Source: Gulosibacter molinativorax (lineage in GTDB: Bacteria > Actinomycetota > Actinomycetes > Actinomycetales > Microbacteriaceae). From it: a stretch of 64,000 nucleotides of DNA. Of the stretch, positions 52,217 to 62,400 are shown one piece after another; position 1 is the first letter of the stretch, and each line of letters starts with the position of its first letter. The notes beneath the pieces are model-generated. The model saw only the letters and a program-made list of their open reading frames with translations. It searched no databases and was not told where the DNA came from. The DNA lies in the NCBI RefSeq assembly GCF_003010915.2, contig NZ_CP028426.1, positions 1,302,001-1,366,000 of the forward strand, given 5' to 3'. The position numbers were made by a program, and so were the translations under genes.

Positions 52217-53867
52217 GCGCGACGTAGAAGAGTCGCCGTTCCTCGTGGATATTCTCGGCCGTGACCGCCTGCGCGATCGGCATCCTGCCCTCCGCAAGCC
52301 CCGTCACGAACACCCGATCCCACTCGAGGCCCTTGGCGCCGTGCATCGTCGAGATCGTGACCGCCGCCACCTCGGGTTCGTGCTGATGCTTGGCCCGGCT
52401 CATGAGGTCGTTCGTGAACTGCTCGAGGGTGGTGCCCGGCGCGGCGCCGTCGGCGAGGCGCATGATGGCGTCGAGCGCACCCCACGCCTCGCGGGCCGGG
52501 CCCGCCTCGCGTGGCGGCTCGACCGTCCAACCGCGACCACGCAGGACGTCACTCACGGATTTGAAGAGCGGTCCCGCATCCTGGCTTGCCACCACCGCGG
52601 CGCGCAGGCCCGCCACCGCCGCGCGAACCTCGGGTCGCTTGAAGAACGGCTGCCCGCCGGCGACGCGATAGGGCACCCCGACGTTCTGAAAGGCCTGCTC
52701 GAGTGGTGCAGACTGGGCGTTCGTGCGCACCAAGACCGCGACCTGTGCGGGCTGCTCCCCGGCCGCGATCGCGTCGGCAACGCGCTGCGCGATGCCGCGC
52801 GCCTCCGAGAACTCGTCCGGGTACTCGAAGAGCTCGGGGAGCGGCGAACTCGTCTCGGTCTCGACCGCGCGCTCGAGCTGCAGGGCATGCGGGATGTGCT
52901 TCGCGAGCGAGTTCGCGACCGCGATGATCGGCATCGTGGAGCGGTAGGAGCCCTCGATCTTGACGGTGCGCGCATCCGGAAACTCGTGCCCGAAGTCGAT
53001 CAAGTAGCGGTTAGTCGCGCCCGTGAACGAGTAGATCGTCTGGGCCGGATCGCCCACGACGCACAGGTCGCGGCGTTGCCCGAGCCACAGCGTCAGCAGC
53101 TTGTGCTGCAGTGGCGAGATGTCTTGGTACTCGTCGACCACGAAGAAGCGATACTGCTCGCGCACCTGCTGGGTGATCCAGGGTTCCGATTCGAGCATCC
53201 CCGCGGTCGCGAGCAGGATGTCCTCGAAATCGATGACGTGGCGATCATCCTTCACCTGCTCGTAGGCGCGGATCACCTCGACCGCCTGCTCCGGCTTCAG
53301 GCGTGCCGGAGGAGTGCGCGCCCCTGACTCGAGCGCCGCGGCGTACTGCTCATACGTGAGTTCGGAGACTTTGCGCCATTCGACGTCCTCCGCGATGTCC
53401 CGCACGTCGGTCGGATTGACCCGCAGCTTCACTCGCTCGGCCGCCTCGGCCACCACGCGCGACTTGGATGCGGAGATCTGCGGCATCTCGCCGCCGATGG
53501 CGTGCGGCCAAAAATAGCCGAGTTGCCGCAGCGCGGCGGAGTGGAAGGTGCGCGCCTGCACCGCGTGTGCGCCGAGCCGCGCGAGCCGGCCGCGCAACTC
53601 CCCCGCAGCGCGGTTCGTGAAGGTCAGCGCGAGCACGCGCTCCGGCGTGTACACCCCGGCCTGTACGCCGTAGGCGATGCGGCGGGTAATCGTGTGGGTC
53701 TTGCCCGTTCCGGGCCCGGCGAGGATGCACACCGGGCCCACGACCGACAGCGCGGCCTCGCGTTGCTGCGGGTTGAGGTCCGCGAGCAGACTCGCGCCTG
53801 CGCTTCGCGGGCTGGGCTCGGTTGAATCGCCGGGGAGGTCGCTCTCGCTAGTCGAGGGGGCCGCCAT
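52098..53867 (-). CDS. uvrD2: UvrD2-like superfamily 1 DNA helicase
   Basis: 589-residue 3-prime-to-5-prime DNA helicase. Motifs: Walker A A-G-P-G-T-G-K-T (51-58), motif Ia TFTNRAAGELRGRLA, motif II VVDEYQDIS, motif III GDPAQTIYSFTGA, motif V ISTMHGAKGLEWDRVFV and motif VI RRLFYVALTRARKYL. Mycobacterial UvrD2 is longer and carries a C-terminal HRDC domain, which is not visible here. The end after motif VI is short. The gene lies 3-prime of and overlaps nudC by 20 bases, as in mycobacteria, and converges with the ThiF-like gene. Confidence 0.93.
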   Translation of the reverse strand: MAAPSTSESDLPGDSTEPSPRSAGASLLADLNPQQREAALSVVGPVCILAGPGTGKTHTITRRIAYGVQAGVYTPERVLALTFTNRAAGELRGRLARLGAHAVQARTFHSAALRQLGYFWPHAIGGEMPQISASKSRVVAEAAERVKLRVNPTDVRDIAEDVEWRKVSELTYEQYAAALESGARTPPARLKPEQAVEVIRAYEQVKDDRHVIDFEDILLATAGMLESEPWITQQVREQYRFFVVDEYQDISPLQHKLLTLWLGQRRDLCVVGDPAQTIYSFTGATNRYLIDFGHEFPDARTVKIEGSYRSTMPIIAVANSLAKHIPHALQLERAVETETSSPLPELFEYPDEFSEARGIAQRVADAIAAGEQPAQVAVLVRTNAQSAPLEQAFQNVGVPYRVAGGQPFFKRPEVRAAVAGLRAAVVASQDAGPLFKSVSDVLRGRGWTVEPPREAGPAREAWGALDAIMRLADGAAPGTTLEQFTNDLMSRAKHQHEPEVAAVTISTMHGAKGLEWDRVFVTGLAEGRMPIAQAVTAENIHEERRLFYVALTRARKYLYLSYPQSVGPQSRYLAELGNRIQRGNFAGAR

Positions 53868-54792
53868 ACCACTCCTCGATGATGGCTCGAGAAATCGAGA
53901 TTCGAGGGGGCAGCAGGTCGATGTTCTCGCGGATTTCCTCGCGGGTGAACCAGCGCACCTCGGCGATCTCCTCGTTATCGGGCCGAACGGTTGCCGGGTC
54001 CTGCTCGGGGTCGAGCTCGCCGAGGAAGCCGATCATGACGCTCGCCGGGAACGGCCACGGCTGCGAGCCGAGGTACCGGTGGTTCACGATTCGCGCGCCG
54101 GCCTCTTCCATGACCTCGCGGGTCGCGGCCTGTTCGAAGGATTCGCCCGGCTCGACGAAGCCGGCGAAGGTCGAGTACCGCTTCGGTTTCCAGTTCACGT
54201 TCGCGCCGAGCAGGATGCGGTCGTCCTTGTCGACCACGCCGATGATGATCGCGGGATCCACGCGCGGAAACACCGGCTGCCCGCCGTCCTCGGGCCGCAC
54301 GACCCAGCCGCCGTGCTCCATCGCGAGCCGCTCGCCCGTCAGCGGGGAGTGCTGGTGGTTGCGATGAAAATTACGGATGGCGAGCGCCTCCGCATACAGA
54401 CTCGCGTCAGTGCGGTCGAGCTGCAGGCCGCTCTCGTTGAGCATCGGCCAGCGGTCCGCCTCGGGCTCGAGCTGGCTCGCCTCGAAATCCTCGATGGCGA
54501 CGGCGACGATCGGCGTACCCGTTTCGTCAACGCGACCGTCCGGGTTCTCGCGGGGCTCGACGAGCTTGCCGAGGTAGATCGGGTCGCGATACGACGGCAG
54601 GTTCTTGTTCTCGCGCAGGTCGAGCGCGAGTCCCCCGCCTCGCGGAGCGACGAGCGCGGTGTCGCGCCGCTGCACGAGGATGCGCGTCCCCGGGTTCTCG
54701 AGGAGGCCATCCGCCGACTTGCGGCCGAGGTCATCACGGTCGATGCCGCTGAGGGCGAAGGGCAAGCGCTGCACGAAGTCATTCATATTCAA
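53848..54792 (-). CDS. nudC: NAD+ diphosphatase NudC (Nudix hydrolase)
   Basis: 314 residues. Nudix box G211-x5-E217-x7-R225-E226-x2-E229-E230-x-G232 is complete, and the NADH-pyrophosphatase tag S-Q-P-W-P-F-P (243-249) identifies the NudC group, which hydrolyses NAD(H) and in characterised members removes NAD caps from RNA. The zinc-ribbon cysteines of NudC are absent: the CxxC place reads HSPLTG and the second pair is also missing. Start 54792. It overlaps uvrD2 and is divergent from the phosphotransferase-like gene. Confidence 0.93.
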   Translation of the reverse strand: MNMNDFVQRLPFALSGIDRDDLGRKSADGLLENPGTRILVQRRDTALVAPRGGGLALDLRENKNLPSYRDPIYLGKLVEPRENPDGRVDETGTPIVAVAIEDFEASQLEPEADRWPMLNESGLQLDRTDASLYAEALAIRNFHRNHQHSPLTGERLAMEHGGWVVRPEDGGQPVFPRVDPAIIIGVVDKDDRILLGANVNWKPKRYSTFAGFVEPGESFEQAATREVMEEAGARIVNHRYLGSQPWPFPASVMIGFLGELDPEQDPATVRPDNEEIAEVRWFTREEIRENIDLLPPRISISRAIIEEWYGGPLD

Positions 54793-54865
54793 GCCATCAT
54801 AGGTTCGCTCGCCTGCGCGGTGTGGCAGTTCCTCGATTCTCTGTCGGCCTCGTAGTCTGGCGCCT

Positions 54866-56098
54866 ATGGGTGCGCACTATTTGGAGTTGGCCGGCTACGC
54901 GACCGCGGCGATTGACGACCTTGCCGTGGTGGGCGCGAACGAGTGGACCTTCGGCGCCAATGGCGACTACGACTCGGCCATCCTGCGCACGGCGGATGAC
55001 CGGATGCTCATCGCCCGATGCCCCAACTCCGCCGCGGCCGCCGGCGAACAGGCCGCGATTTCGCGATCCCTCGCGAGCCTCACGCCGGGCCTTCGCAGCC
55101 GACTCCCGTTCACCATCCCAACCGAACTCGGTCGGCTCGACGGCGCCGACGGTCAGCTCGCGGTGTACGAGTTCATCCCGGGCACAACGTGTGACCGCGT
55201 GCGGCTTGAGCACGACTCTATGCTCGTCGCCGACATCGGTCGCGCCGTCGCCGCGATTCACTCGCTGCCGAGGCAGTACGTCGAGTCGGCCGGGTTGCCG
55301 GTGCAGAGCGCGAACGATTCGCGGGATGCGGTCGAGCAGCTGATGGCTAAGGCTCGCGACACGGGTCGGCTACCCGCCGCGCTCGATGACCGCTGGGGTG
55401 GCGCGGTTGATGACGTCAGCCTGTGGAGCTTCGTCCCGAGCGTAATTCACGGCTCGCTCGAGCGCGGCTCGTTCCTCACCAACGGTGCGGGCGTCGTAGG
55501 CGTGCTCGGGTGGGGCGACTTGCGCATCGGGGATCCCGCGCGCGACATGTCTTGGCTGCACGCCCTCGACGGCGCCGTCACCCGCGCGGTGTTCGACGAA
55601 TACGTCGAGTCACGTGGTGCCACGGTCGACCGGCAGTTGCGGCAGCGTTCGACGCTCTACGCCGAGCTCGAGCTCGCACGCTGGCTCGTGCACGGCGTCG
55701 AGACCGGGAACGACGCGATCATTGCCGACGCCGAGCAGCTGCTCGACAGCCTCGTCAACCGCGTGCGCGCGCTCGAGCAGACGGAGCTGCGCCACGAGAC
55801 GCTGCCTGTGCTCGATCTCGTCGAGGTACAAGAGCTGCTCGCGGACGCCGGCTCGAAGAATCGCCACCCCGAGCAGCGGCTTCTTCGGCCCGAGGACGCC
55901 GAGCATCCTTCGGGCGAACTGCAGCCGGGCGAGGACTTCGAGGGCGCCGACGGCTACGAGGCCGAGGAGCTCGACGAGGAATCGACCTTCGAATCCGACG
56001 ACGAGCTGCACGCCGAGGTCAACGCCGAGCAGGAGGCCGGGAGCCGTTCCGACCACGATCTCGGCATCGACCCGGCCCTCCGCCCGCCGCGCGCCTAG
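54866..56098 (+). CDS. Aminoglycoside-phosphotransferase-fold protein, probably catalytically degenerate
   Basis: 410 residues. Residues 20-300 follow the APH/choline-kinase fold. The catalytic loop H-G-D-x4-N is changed to H195-G-S-L-E-R-G-S202, so Asp becomes Ser and Asn becomes Ser. The metal D-W motif reads G215-W-G-D, but the following I-G-D-P-A-R-D-M is retained. Residues 330-410 form an acidic Glu/Asp-rich tail. It is transcribed between nudC and adnB on the opposite strand, and its TAG stop shares the CTAG with the adnB stop. It may be a pseudokinase with a binding role; it might retain activity through Asp218. Confidence 0.8.
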   Translation: MGAHYLELAGYATAAIDDLAVVGANEWTFGANGDYDSAILRTADDRMLIARCPNSAAAAGEQAAISRSLASLTPGLRSRLPFTIPTELGRLDGADGQLAVYEFIPGTTCDRVRLEHDSMLVADIGRAVAAIHSLPRQYVESAGLPVQSANDSRDAVEQLMAKARDTGRLPAALDDRWGGAVDDVSLWSFVPSVIHGSLERGSFLTNGAGVVGVLGWGDLRIGDPARDMSWLHALDGAVTRAVFDEYVESRGATVDRQLRQRSTLYAELELARWLVHGVETGNDAIIADAEQLLDSLVNRVRALEQTELRHETLPVLDLVEVQELLADAGSKNRHPEQRLLRPEDAEHPSGELQPGEDFEGADGYEAEELDEESTFESDDELHAEVNAEQEAGSRSDHDLGIDPALRPPRA

Positions 56099-59000
56099 CT
56101 CCGCGAAACCTTTCGCTGCGCATCCTCGAGCTTCTGGATGAGCGCCTCGCGGCTGAGCATGTCCTCGACCGTGATCTCCTCGTCGCTCGAGACGTAGTAG
56201 AGCGTTGCGCGGATGCGCTCGAGCGGCACGTCAAAGCCCGCCGAGTAGGCGTGCGCGTAACACATAAGCTGCAGCTCGCGGCCTTCGCGCTCGTCGGCGG
56301 AGCGGGGCGCACGACCGGTCTTCCAGTCGACGATCTCGACCTCCCCAGTTGCTTCGTCGACGTACACGGCGTCGAGCTTGCCGATGATCGTGTGGGCGCC
56401 GAGCGGGCTGTTGATCGCCAGCTCGACCGCGCTCGGCCGCTTACCGTCCGCCGCGAACCGGCTGCGTAGGAACGTCGCCTTGAACTGCTCGAGGCGCTCC
56501 CGGTCGGCCTCGCCCGCGGTCGTGAGTCCCGCATCCGCCCGGTCTTCGTCGTCGAGATCAGCACCCTCGAGGGTGGCGCCGCCACCACCGACGTCCGTAT
56601 AGAGCGACTCGACCCAGCTGTGGAACAGGTTGCCGATGAGCGTCGCGCGGAACGGTTCCTGCGGCATCGGGCGACGCCGCTGGCGCGCGATCGCGACCGG
56701 GTCGTCGAGGAGGTCGTGCAGCAGGGATGCGCCGAATCGCTCGGGCAGCCGCAGCTCGGCCTCGTCGTCACCCGCGTCGCGCTCGGCGAGCAACAGGTCG
56801 ATGAGCGGGTCAAAGGCGTGGCTTCCCGAGGGTTCTGCCGCCTGCCCTTGAGCCGCGAGTTCCACGACGCGTTCGCCCGCGGCACGGAGCCGCGCGAGTC
56901 GCGGCGCGGCCATCGGCGGCCGCGGCCAGACCTGATACTTGCCGCCCTCGTTGGGATTGACCGCGAGGGTGTCGTTGATTTCCGCACGCTCGTCTGCCGT
57001 CTGAGCCGCGGTAAACACGACTCGTTCGTCGTCGATGAGCGCGTATGGCTCGCTGCCGGGCGGGCACGCGAGGGTCACGTCGCCAACTATTTCGTGGAAG
57101 AAAGGCGAGGGGAAAAACGGTCGGGAGTTGCGACCGCGCCAGCGTGCACCGGTCAGCATCAGCCGCGAACGGGCACGCGTGACGGCCACATAGGCGAGCC
57201 GGCGGTCCTCGTTCAACGAGTGAATGCGCTTCTGCGTCGCGAATGACGGCCGCTCGCCTACCGGGGGTGGCAGCACGCGGGTCTTGTTCTCGTTCAGCTC
57301 GTGCTTGATCTCGTCCAGGGTTTCGGCGTGCTCCCAGTCGAACTGCGGGAGGTCGCGGTGGTCGTCGCGGAGCTCGTAGGGCAGTGCATCCGAGGGAATC
57401 CATGTCGAGCTTCCTGATGAGCCTGGCAAGACCTTATCGTTCAGCTGCGGGATCGAGACGTAGTCCCACTCGAGCCCCTTCGCCGAGTGCATCGTCGTGA
57501 GCTGTACGACACCCTTCTTTTCGGCGACCTCCGTGACCTCGGCGTGCTTGTCGTCGCGCTCGGCGAGATCAACCCAGTCCAGGAACTCGTGGATGTCAGC
57601 GCTCGGGTTCGCCGCCGTGTAGCCCGCCACCGCGTCGACATACGCCTCGAGATTCGCGCGGCCGACGGCTCGGCTCGGGTTCGCGACTGTCTCAATATCG
57701 AGCCGCGCCCGGCGAATCGTGAAGTCGACCAGGTCGGTGAGCGGCAGCGTGAGCCGGATGCGCACCTCGTGGAGGAGCTCGGCCGCTTCCCGCATCCGCG
57801 CCTCGCCCAGCTCGCTGAGGCCCCACTCACGGAAGGCACCCGGCTTCGAGCTGCGCACCACGTCCAGGGCGTCGACCAGGCTTTCGCCGCGGTCCTCCGT
57901 CTTGGCGTCGCTCCGTTCCACGGCAATGCGCTCCTTGGAAAGGGGTCTGCCATCAGCGTCGCGCTTCGCTTCTCGCCGCGCGATCGAATTCAGCGCCACG
58001 ATGTCCGCGAGGCCCACCTCGAATTGCGCGCCCACGAGCAATCGAATCAGCTCGTTCCCTGCCTGCTCGTCGGCGGCGGCTCGGAGGATCGAGTTGAGGT
58101 CGACGATCTCGGGCGTGCTAAACAGTCCCCCGAGCCCGAGCACCTGGAACGGCACATCCGCGTCACCCAGCGCCTTCGCGATGATGGCCATGTGGGACCT
58201 CGCGCGGACGAGCACCGCGGCCGTGCGGTCTTTGCCAGCCTCGTCCTCGACGAGCAGCCCCCTGAACCATCCCGCGATGTGCGCCGCCTCGTCTCCATCC
58301 GTCAGCAGATACTCGTGTTCCACGGTGCCTTGTCCGGCGCCCGGCCGCGGACCAAGTTCCTTCGCGCCGATCGCCTCGGGCAGAGGCGCCGCGACCCGGT
58401 TGGCAGCCTCGAGGATGCGCTCGTCATTGCGCCATGACACCGACAGTTCGAACCGCTGCCCGCGGCGCGTGCCGTAGAAGTCGTCACCGAACCGCTTCAT
58501 ATTGGCGGCACTCGCGCCCCGCCACCCGTAAATCGACTGCTTCGGGTCCCCGACCGCCATAACGTTGTGGCCTTTGAACAGGTTCGAGAGGAGTCGGATC
58601 TGCCCCACCGAGGTGTCCTGGTACTCGTCGAGGATGACCACTTCGGCCTGTTCGCGTAGCTCCCCCGCAATCGATGGATCGAGCTCGAGAATCTCTGCGG
58701 CGGTCGCCACCTGATCGCTGAACTCCACGACACCAGCGTCTCGCTTCCGCGCCTCGTACCTGTCCGCAATACCGGCGTAGAGCTTCAGTCGCTCGAGACG
58801 CTCCAAGATCTCGTCTGTCGCTTTCGTCGTGCGGCCGGGCAGCGTCGGGAGCCGCTCGAGAACGGGATCAACGCGAATCCGGACCTCAGCCGCGTCGAGC
58901 CGCATCTCGCGCATCCCGCGAGCGATGCTGAGTGCGACCCCGGCCATGTGGCCGACCGACGGCTTGTCGAATGAACGTAACGCCGCGTCGTCGTGCTCGA

Positions 59001-59448
59001 GCAGCGTCTGGCGCATCAGCGAGAACGCTCCGGGCTCGTCGAGCAGGACGGCATCCGGGTCGCGGCCGACGAGCAGCGCGTACTGCGAGTAGATGGCATT
59101 CGCGTAGGAGTTATACGTCGACACCTGCGGCATGTCGAACTCGTCGATGGTGATGAGCTTCGCCGACCGCAGGCCGTCGAGACCCGTTTCGATGCGTTCT
59201 TGCAACTCGCCGGCGGCCTTTCGGGTAAAGGTGAGGCCAAGGATCTGCTGCGGCGCGATCTGCTCGTTCGCGATGAGCCACAGGATGCGGAGCATCATCG
59301 TCTGGGTCTTGCCGCTTCCGGCACCCGCGACGACGAGCGCCGGATCGAGCGGCGCCTCGATGATGGCCTGCTGCTCCTGCGTGGGCAGGTAGAACTTTCC
59401 GTCCGTCGACAGGGCACGGGCGATGTCTTCGTGGGTTACGCGGCTCAT
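56095..59448 (-). CDS. adnB: AdnB-like helicase-nuclease subunit
   Basis: 1117 residues; the active motor subunit of a mycobacterial-type AdnAB end-resection machine. UvrD-like helicase with Walker A GAGSGKTQT (about 41-49), motif II ILDEYQDTS, motif III GDPKQSIYGWRG, motif V QLTTMHSAKGLEWDYV and motif VI RLAYVAVTRARSRLML. The C-terminal RecB-type nuclease (about 960-1117) has GKLDAVYVDEATGEVEIVDWKTGRAP, with Asp and DxK metal ligands intact, and ELQLMCYAHAY. It overlaps adnA by 4 bp (ATGA). Partner identification rests on gene order and shared organisation with Rv3201c/Rv3202c. Confidence 0.93.
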   Translation of the reverse strand: MSRVTHEDIARALSTDGKFYLPTQEQQAIIEAPLDPALVVAGAGSGKTQTMMLRILWLIANEQIAPQQILGLTFTRKAAGELQERIETGLDGLRSAKLITIDEFDMPQVSTYNSYANAIYSQYALLVGRDPDAVLLDEPGAFSLMRQTLLEHDDAALRSFDKPSVGHMAGVALSIARGMREMRLDAAEVRIRVDPVLERLPTLPGRTTKATDEILERLERLKLYAGIADRYEARKRDAGVVEFSDQVATAAEILELDPSIAGELREQAEVVILDEYQDTSVGQIRLLSNLFKGHNVMAVGDPKQSIYGWRGASAANMKRFGDDFYGTRRGQRFELSVSWRNDERILEAANRVAAPLPEAIGAKELGPRPGAGQGTVEHEYLLTDGDEAAHIAGWFRGLLVEDEAGKDRTAAVLVRARSHMAIIAKALGDADVPFQVLGLGGLFSTPEIVDLNSILRAAADEQAGNELIRLLVGAQFEVGLADIVALNSIARREAKRDADGRPLSKERIAVERSDAKTEDRGESLVDALDVVRSSKPGAFREWGLSELGEARMREAAELLHEVRIRLTLPLTDLVDFTIRRARLDIETVANPSRAVGRANLEAYVDAVAGYTAANPSADIHEFLDWVDLAERDDKHAEVTEVAEKKGVVQLTTMHSAKGLEWDYVSIPQLNDKVLPGSSGSSTWIPSDALPYELRDDHRDLPQFDWEHAETLDEIKHELNENKTRVLPPPVGERPSFATQKRIHSLNEDRRLAYVAVTRARSRLMLTGARWRGRNSRPFFPSPFFHEIVGDVTLACPPGSEPYALIDDERVVFTAAQTADERAEINDTLAVNPNEGGKYQVWPRPPMAAPRLARLRAAGERVVELAAQGQAAEPSGSHAFDPLIDLLLAERDAGDDEAELRLPERFGASLLHDLLDDPVAIARQRRRPMPQEPFRATLIGNLFHSWVESLYTDVGGGGATLEGADLDDEDRADAGLTTAGEADRERLEQFKATFLRSRFAADGKRPSAVELAINSPLGAHTIIGKLDAVYVDEATGEVEIVDWKTGRAPRSADEREGRELQLMCYAHAYSAGFDVPLERIRATLYYVSSDEEITVEDMLSREALIQKLEDAQRKVSRS

Positions 59449-62400
59449 TCGGTCACCTCGGCAATCGCGTGGATGTGGCAGTTTCGGTTGTTCGACAGGC
59501 AGTGCTTGTCGTGATCGGAAAGGTAGGTCGGCGGGGCGTCGAGGTCGGGGTCAAGGCCCGCCATCGGGAAACCTGCCTCGCCGAGTGCGGCGTCGAGGAA
59601 GTTGTCCTCGACGAGGTCAAGCTCGTCCGCATCGAACGCATTCTGCTCGGCGAGCGACCAGAGCTCCTTCTTCGCCGGAATGCGCGGGAAGAGCAACGCG
59701 GCGGTTTCCACCTTGATTGCCCCGGCTTCCTCGGGGAGGACGCCCTCTCGATGTGCGAGCTGATAGGCGCGCAACTGACGGTTCTCAAAGAGCTTTTCCT
59801 TCGAGGGCTTCGTGGCGCCCGTCTTGATGTCGATGATCCGCAGGCCGGCCTCCGTCGCTTCCATCCGGTCGATTCGCCCGGACACCGTGACCTCGGCGCG
59901 CACACCGGAATCCAGTTCGCGCTCGAGCAGAAATCGGAAGGCGTACTCGTTCGCGATCACCTCGGAGCCGTCACGCCGCAGATATGTCCAGAGCGACTCG
60001 GCGGCGTCGCGCACCGTCTTGGCTTGGATTTCCTCGACCCAATCTGCGTCGAAGTTCATTTCGCGCAGCTTCGCCTCCGCAAAATCCATCATCTCGACGC
60101 GGTCCGCGAACGCGGCCTCGCGTTCTGCCGCGAGGTGCAGGATGTTTCCAATCGTCATCGCGTCGCTCGGGGCGCTGCCCGAGTATTGATCGAGGAACCA
60201 GTTCACCCCGCATTCGAAGAAGCTGTCGATGCCCGAGGGATAGAGCTGCAGTCGAAGCACGCCGTCCTCGCTCTGCTCCAGCGGTGCAACGGTCGATCGG
60301 CCTCGCACCCCGAACCAGGAGTCGGGGTGCGCGCCCGTCACCCCGGCTTCAGAGAGCCGAGCGAGGGCGTGTTCGCTCGCCTCGTGGGACGCGGAGTCCA
60401 CCGCGATGTCCCGCCGCAAAACCGCGACGAGCCCCTCGAGGGTGAGCTGCGCGTACCCGAACTGCTCGGTGCCTCCAAGGGCGAACTGGCTCGGGAGATC
60501 CTCAAGCCTGAGCGTGTGCAGGTATCGCGAGGGCTGCGTGTCCTCTCCCGAGGTCGCGGTCACGAGGATGCGCTCACTCGCCTTCGACAGCGACGCCGTG
60601 AGCATCCGTGTCTCATCGTTCAGTACCTCCGCACGACGGTCGATGATGCTCAGCGGCGCCTCGCCGCGGGCCTCGTCGAGCCGGCCGGCGCCGAGGAGCG
60701 AGTCGCGCACCTTGAGGTTCGGCCAGACGCCCTCGTTGACGCCTGCGACCACGACGACCCGCCACTGCCTCCCCACGGCGCCGGCGGGCGTCGTGAGCGC
60801 AACCGCGCGGCGCCCGGAGGGACCGGCGAGTGAGTCATCCACCACGGAGTCGCGCTGCCACTCGGCGAGGAACGCGGCGAGGGATGCGTGGGGCTCGCGC
60901 TCGACGAAGCGCTTGGCGCGGTCGAACAGCACGGTGAGGGCGTCGAGTCGCCGGTTCATCGCGACAGCCCCGGAGTCGTTCCCGAGCGCGATTTCCTGCC
61001 ACTTCTTGGCCCGGGCATCATCGCGCCACGCCTCGTAGAGAGCGGTGTCGATCGGATCGCCGTCGCGTAGTCGCCCCATCATGCGGGTGAGGACTTCCGC
61101 CACGCCGCGGATCGCGCGGGCCCCGAGCCAGCCGTGGGACTCGGCGAGCTGCGTCAGCGTCGCCTCGCCGATCACATCCGCTTCACCCCGGAGGCGTGCG
61201 TTGACCGTGTCCGTCATCACCTGCGCCCCCGAGCGCCCCTCCCCCTCGAGATCGGCGAGGTAGTGGGCCCGGCGCATCCGCCGAAGCTCGAGCGGGTCCA
61301 GCCCGAACAGCGGCGAGCGAAGCACGGACTGCAGCACTTCGGGGGTGATCGAGCCTGCGACCGCCGCCTCGCCGAGCGCGATGATCGCGCGGACGGTCGC
61401 GTCCTCAGCTGCCGGCAGCGGCGTCGACGTCGAGGTTGGAATCCGTGCCCGGTCAAATGCCCGCGCGAGGCTCGGCAGCCGCGCGCCGCTGCGGGTGATG
61501 ACGGCCATGTCGTCCCAGGCGACGCCCTCGAGCAGATGCAGCCGGCGCAGGTAGCCGGTCAAGACCGCGAGTTCCTCAACCTCGCTCGGCGTAATCGCCT
61601 GCGCCGCGATCGGCGTGTCGTCGGTGGCACTCTCGGAGGCGTCGGTCGCCGCAGAGGGCGACTGACGCTGGGTTCCCGCGAGCGCGCTGCCGAGGCCGGC
61701 GCTCGCGCGCTGTACGACGCCGCGGAGGGTCGGGCCGTGGCGGTGCACCGCCTCGAGCACGACTCGCTCCGGCGCTGCCTCACCCTCACCGCGCCAATTC
61801 ACCGCAAGATTCGCGCGGCCGCCGTGGAAGGCACCCGTGGCGATGTCGGGCTCGCCGAAGGTGACGATTTGCGCCCCCTGACGCTCGAACGCGCGAATCA
61901 GCCGGGCGGCCGGCTCGGTAAGCTCCTGCGAGTCATCGACGACGACGAGCCGGACTTCATCGAAGACGCGTCGTTCCAAGCCTGCAGCATCACGCTCCAG
62001 CAGAATCTGCGCTGCCTCGCTCAGTGCCTGCGCCGAGTCAAAGGCTCCCTCGTAGGCCTGATCGAGGACATCGAAATACTGTTGCGCCAGCTGTGCCGCG
62101 CCGCCCCACAGCATGCGGTGCCGGGTGCCGGCCGCCGGCTCGCTCTCGGGTGACAGCGCAAGGGCGGCGAGCTCAACCGGCGAGATACCATCCTCGACCA
62201 TGCCGGTGAGCAGTGCCCGCATCTCGTCCCGGAAACCGCGCAGCTCGAGCGTCTCGGGCCTGAACCAGTCCGGCCACTGTGACTGTGCCCGGAACGCCGC
62301 GCCCGGGGCTTCCGGGTCGAGCAGGCCGGCAATGAGATCGGCCAGGATGTCGTCCTGCTGCGAGCCCGTGAGTAGTTTGGGCGCTGGCTGCCCGAGCCGC

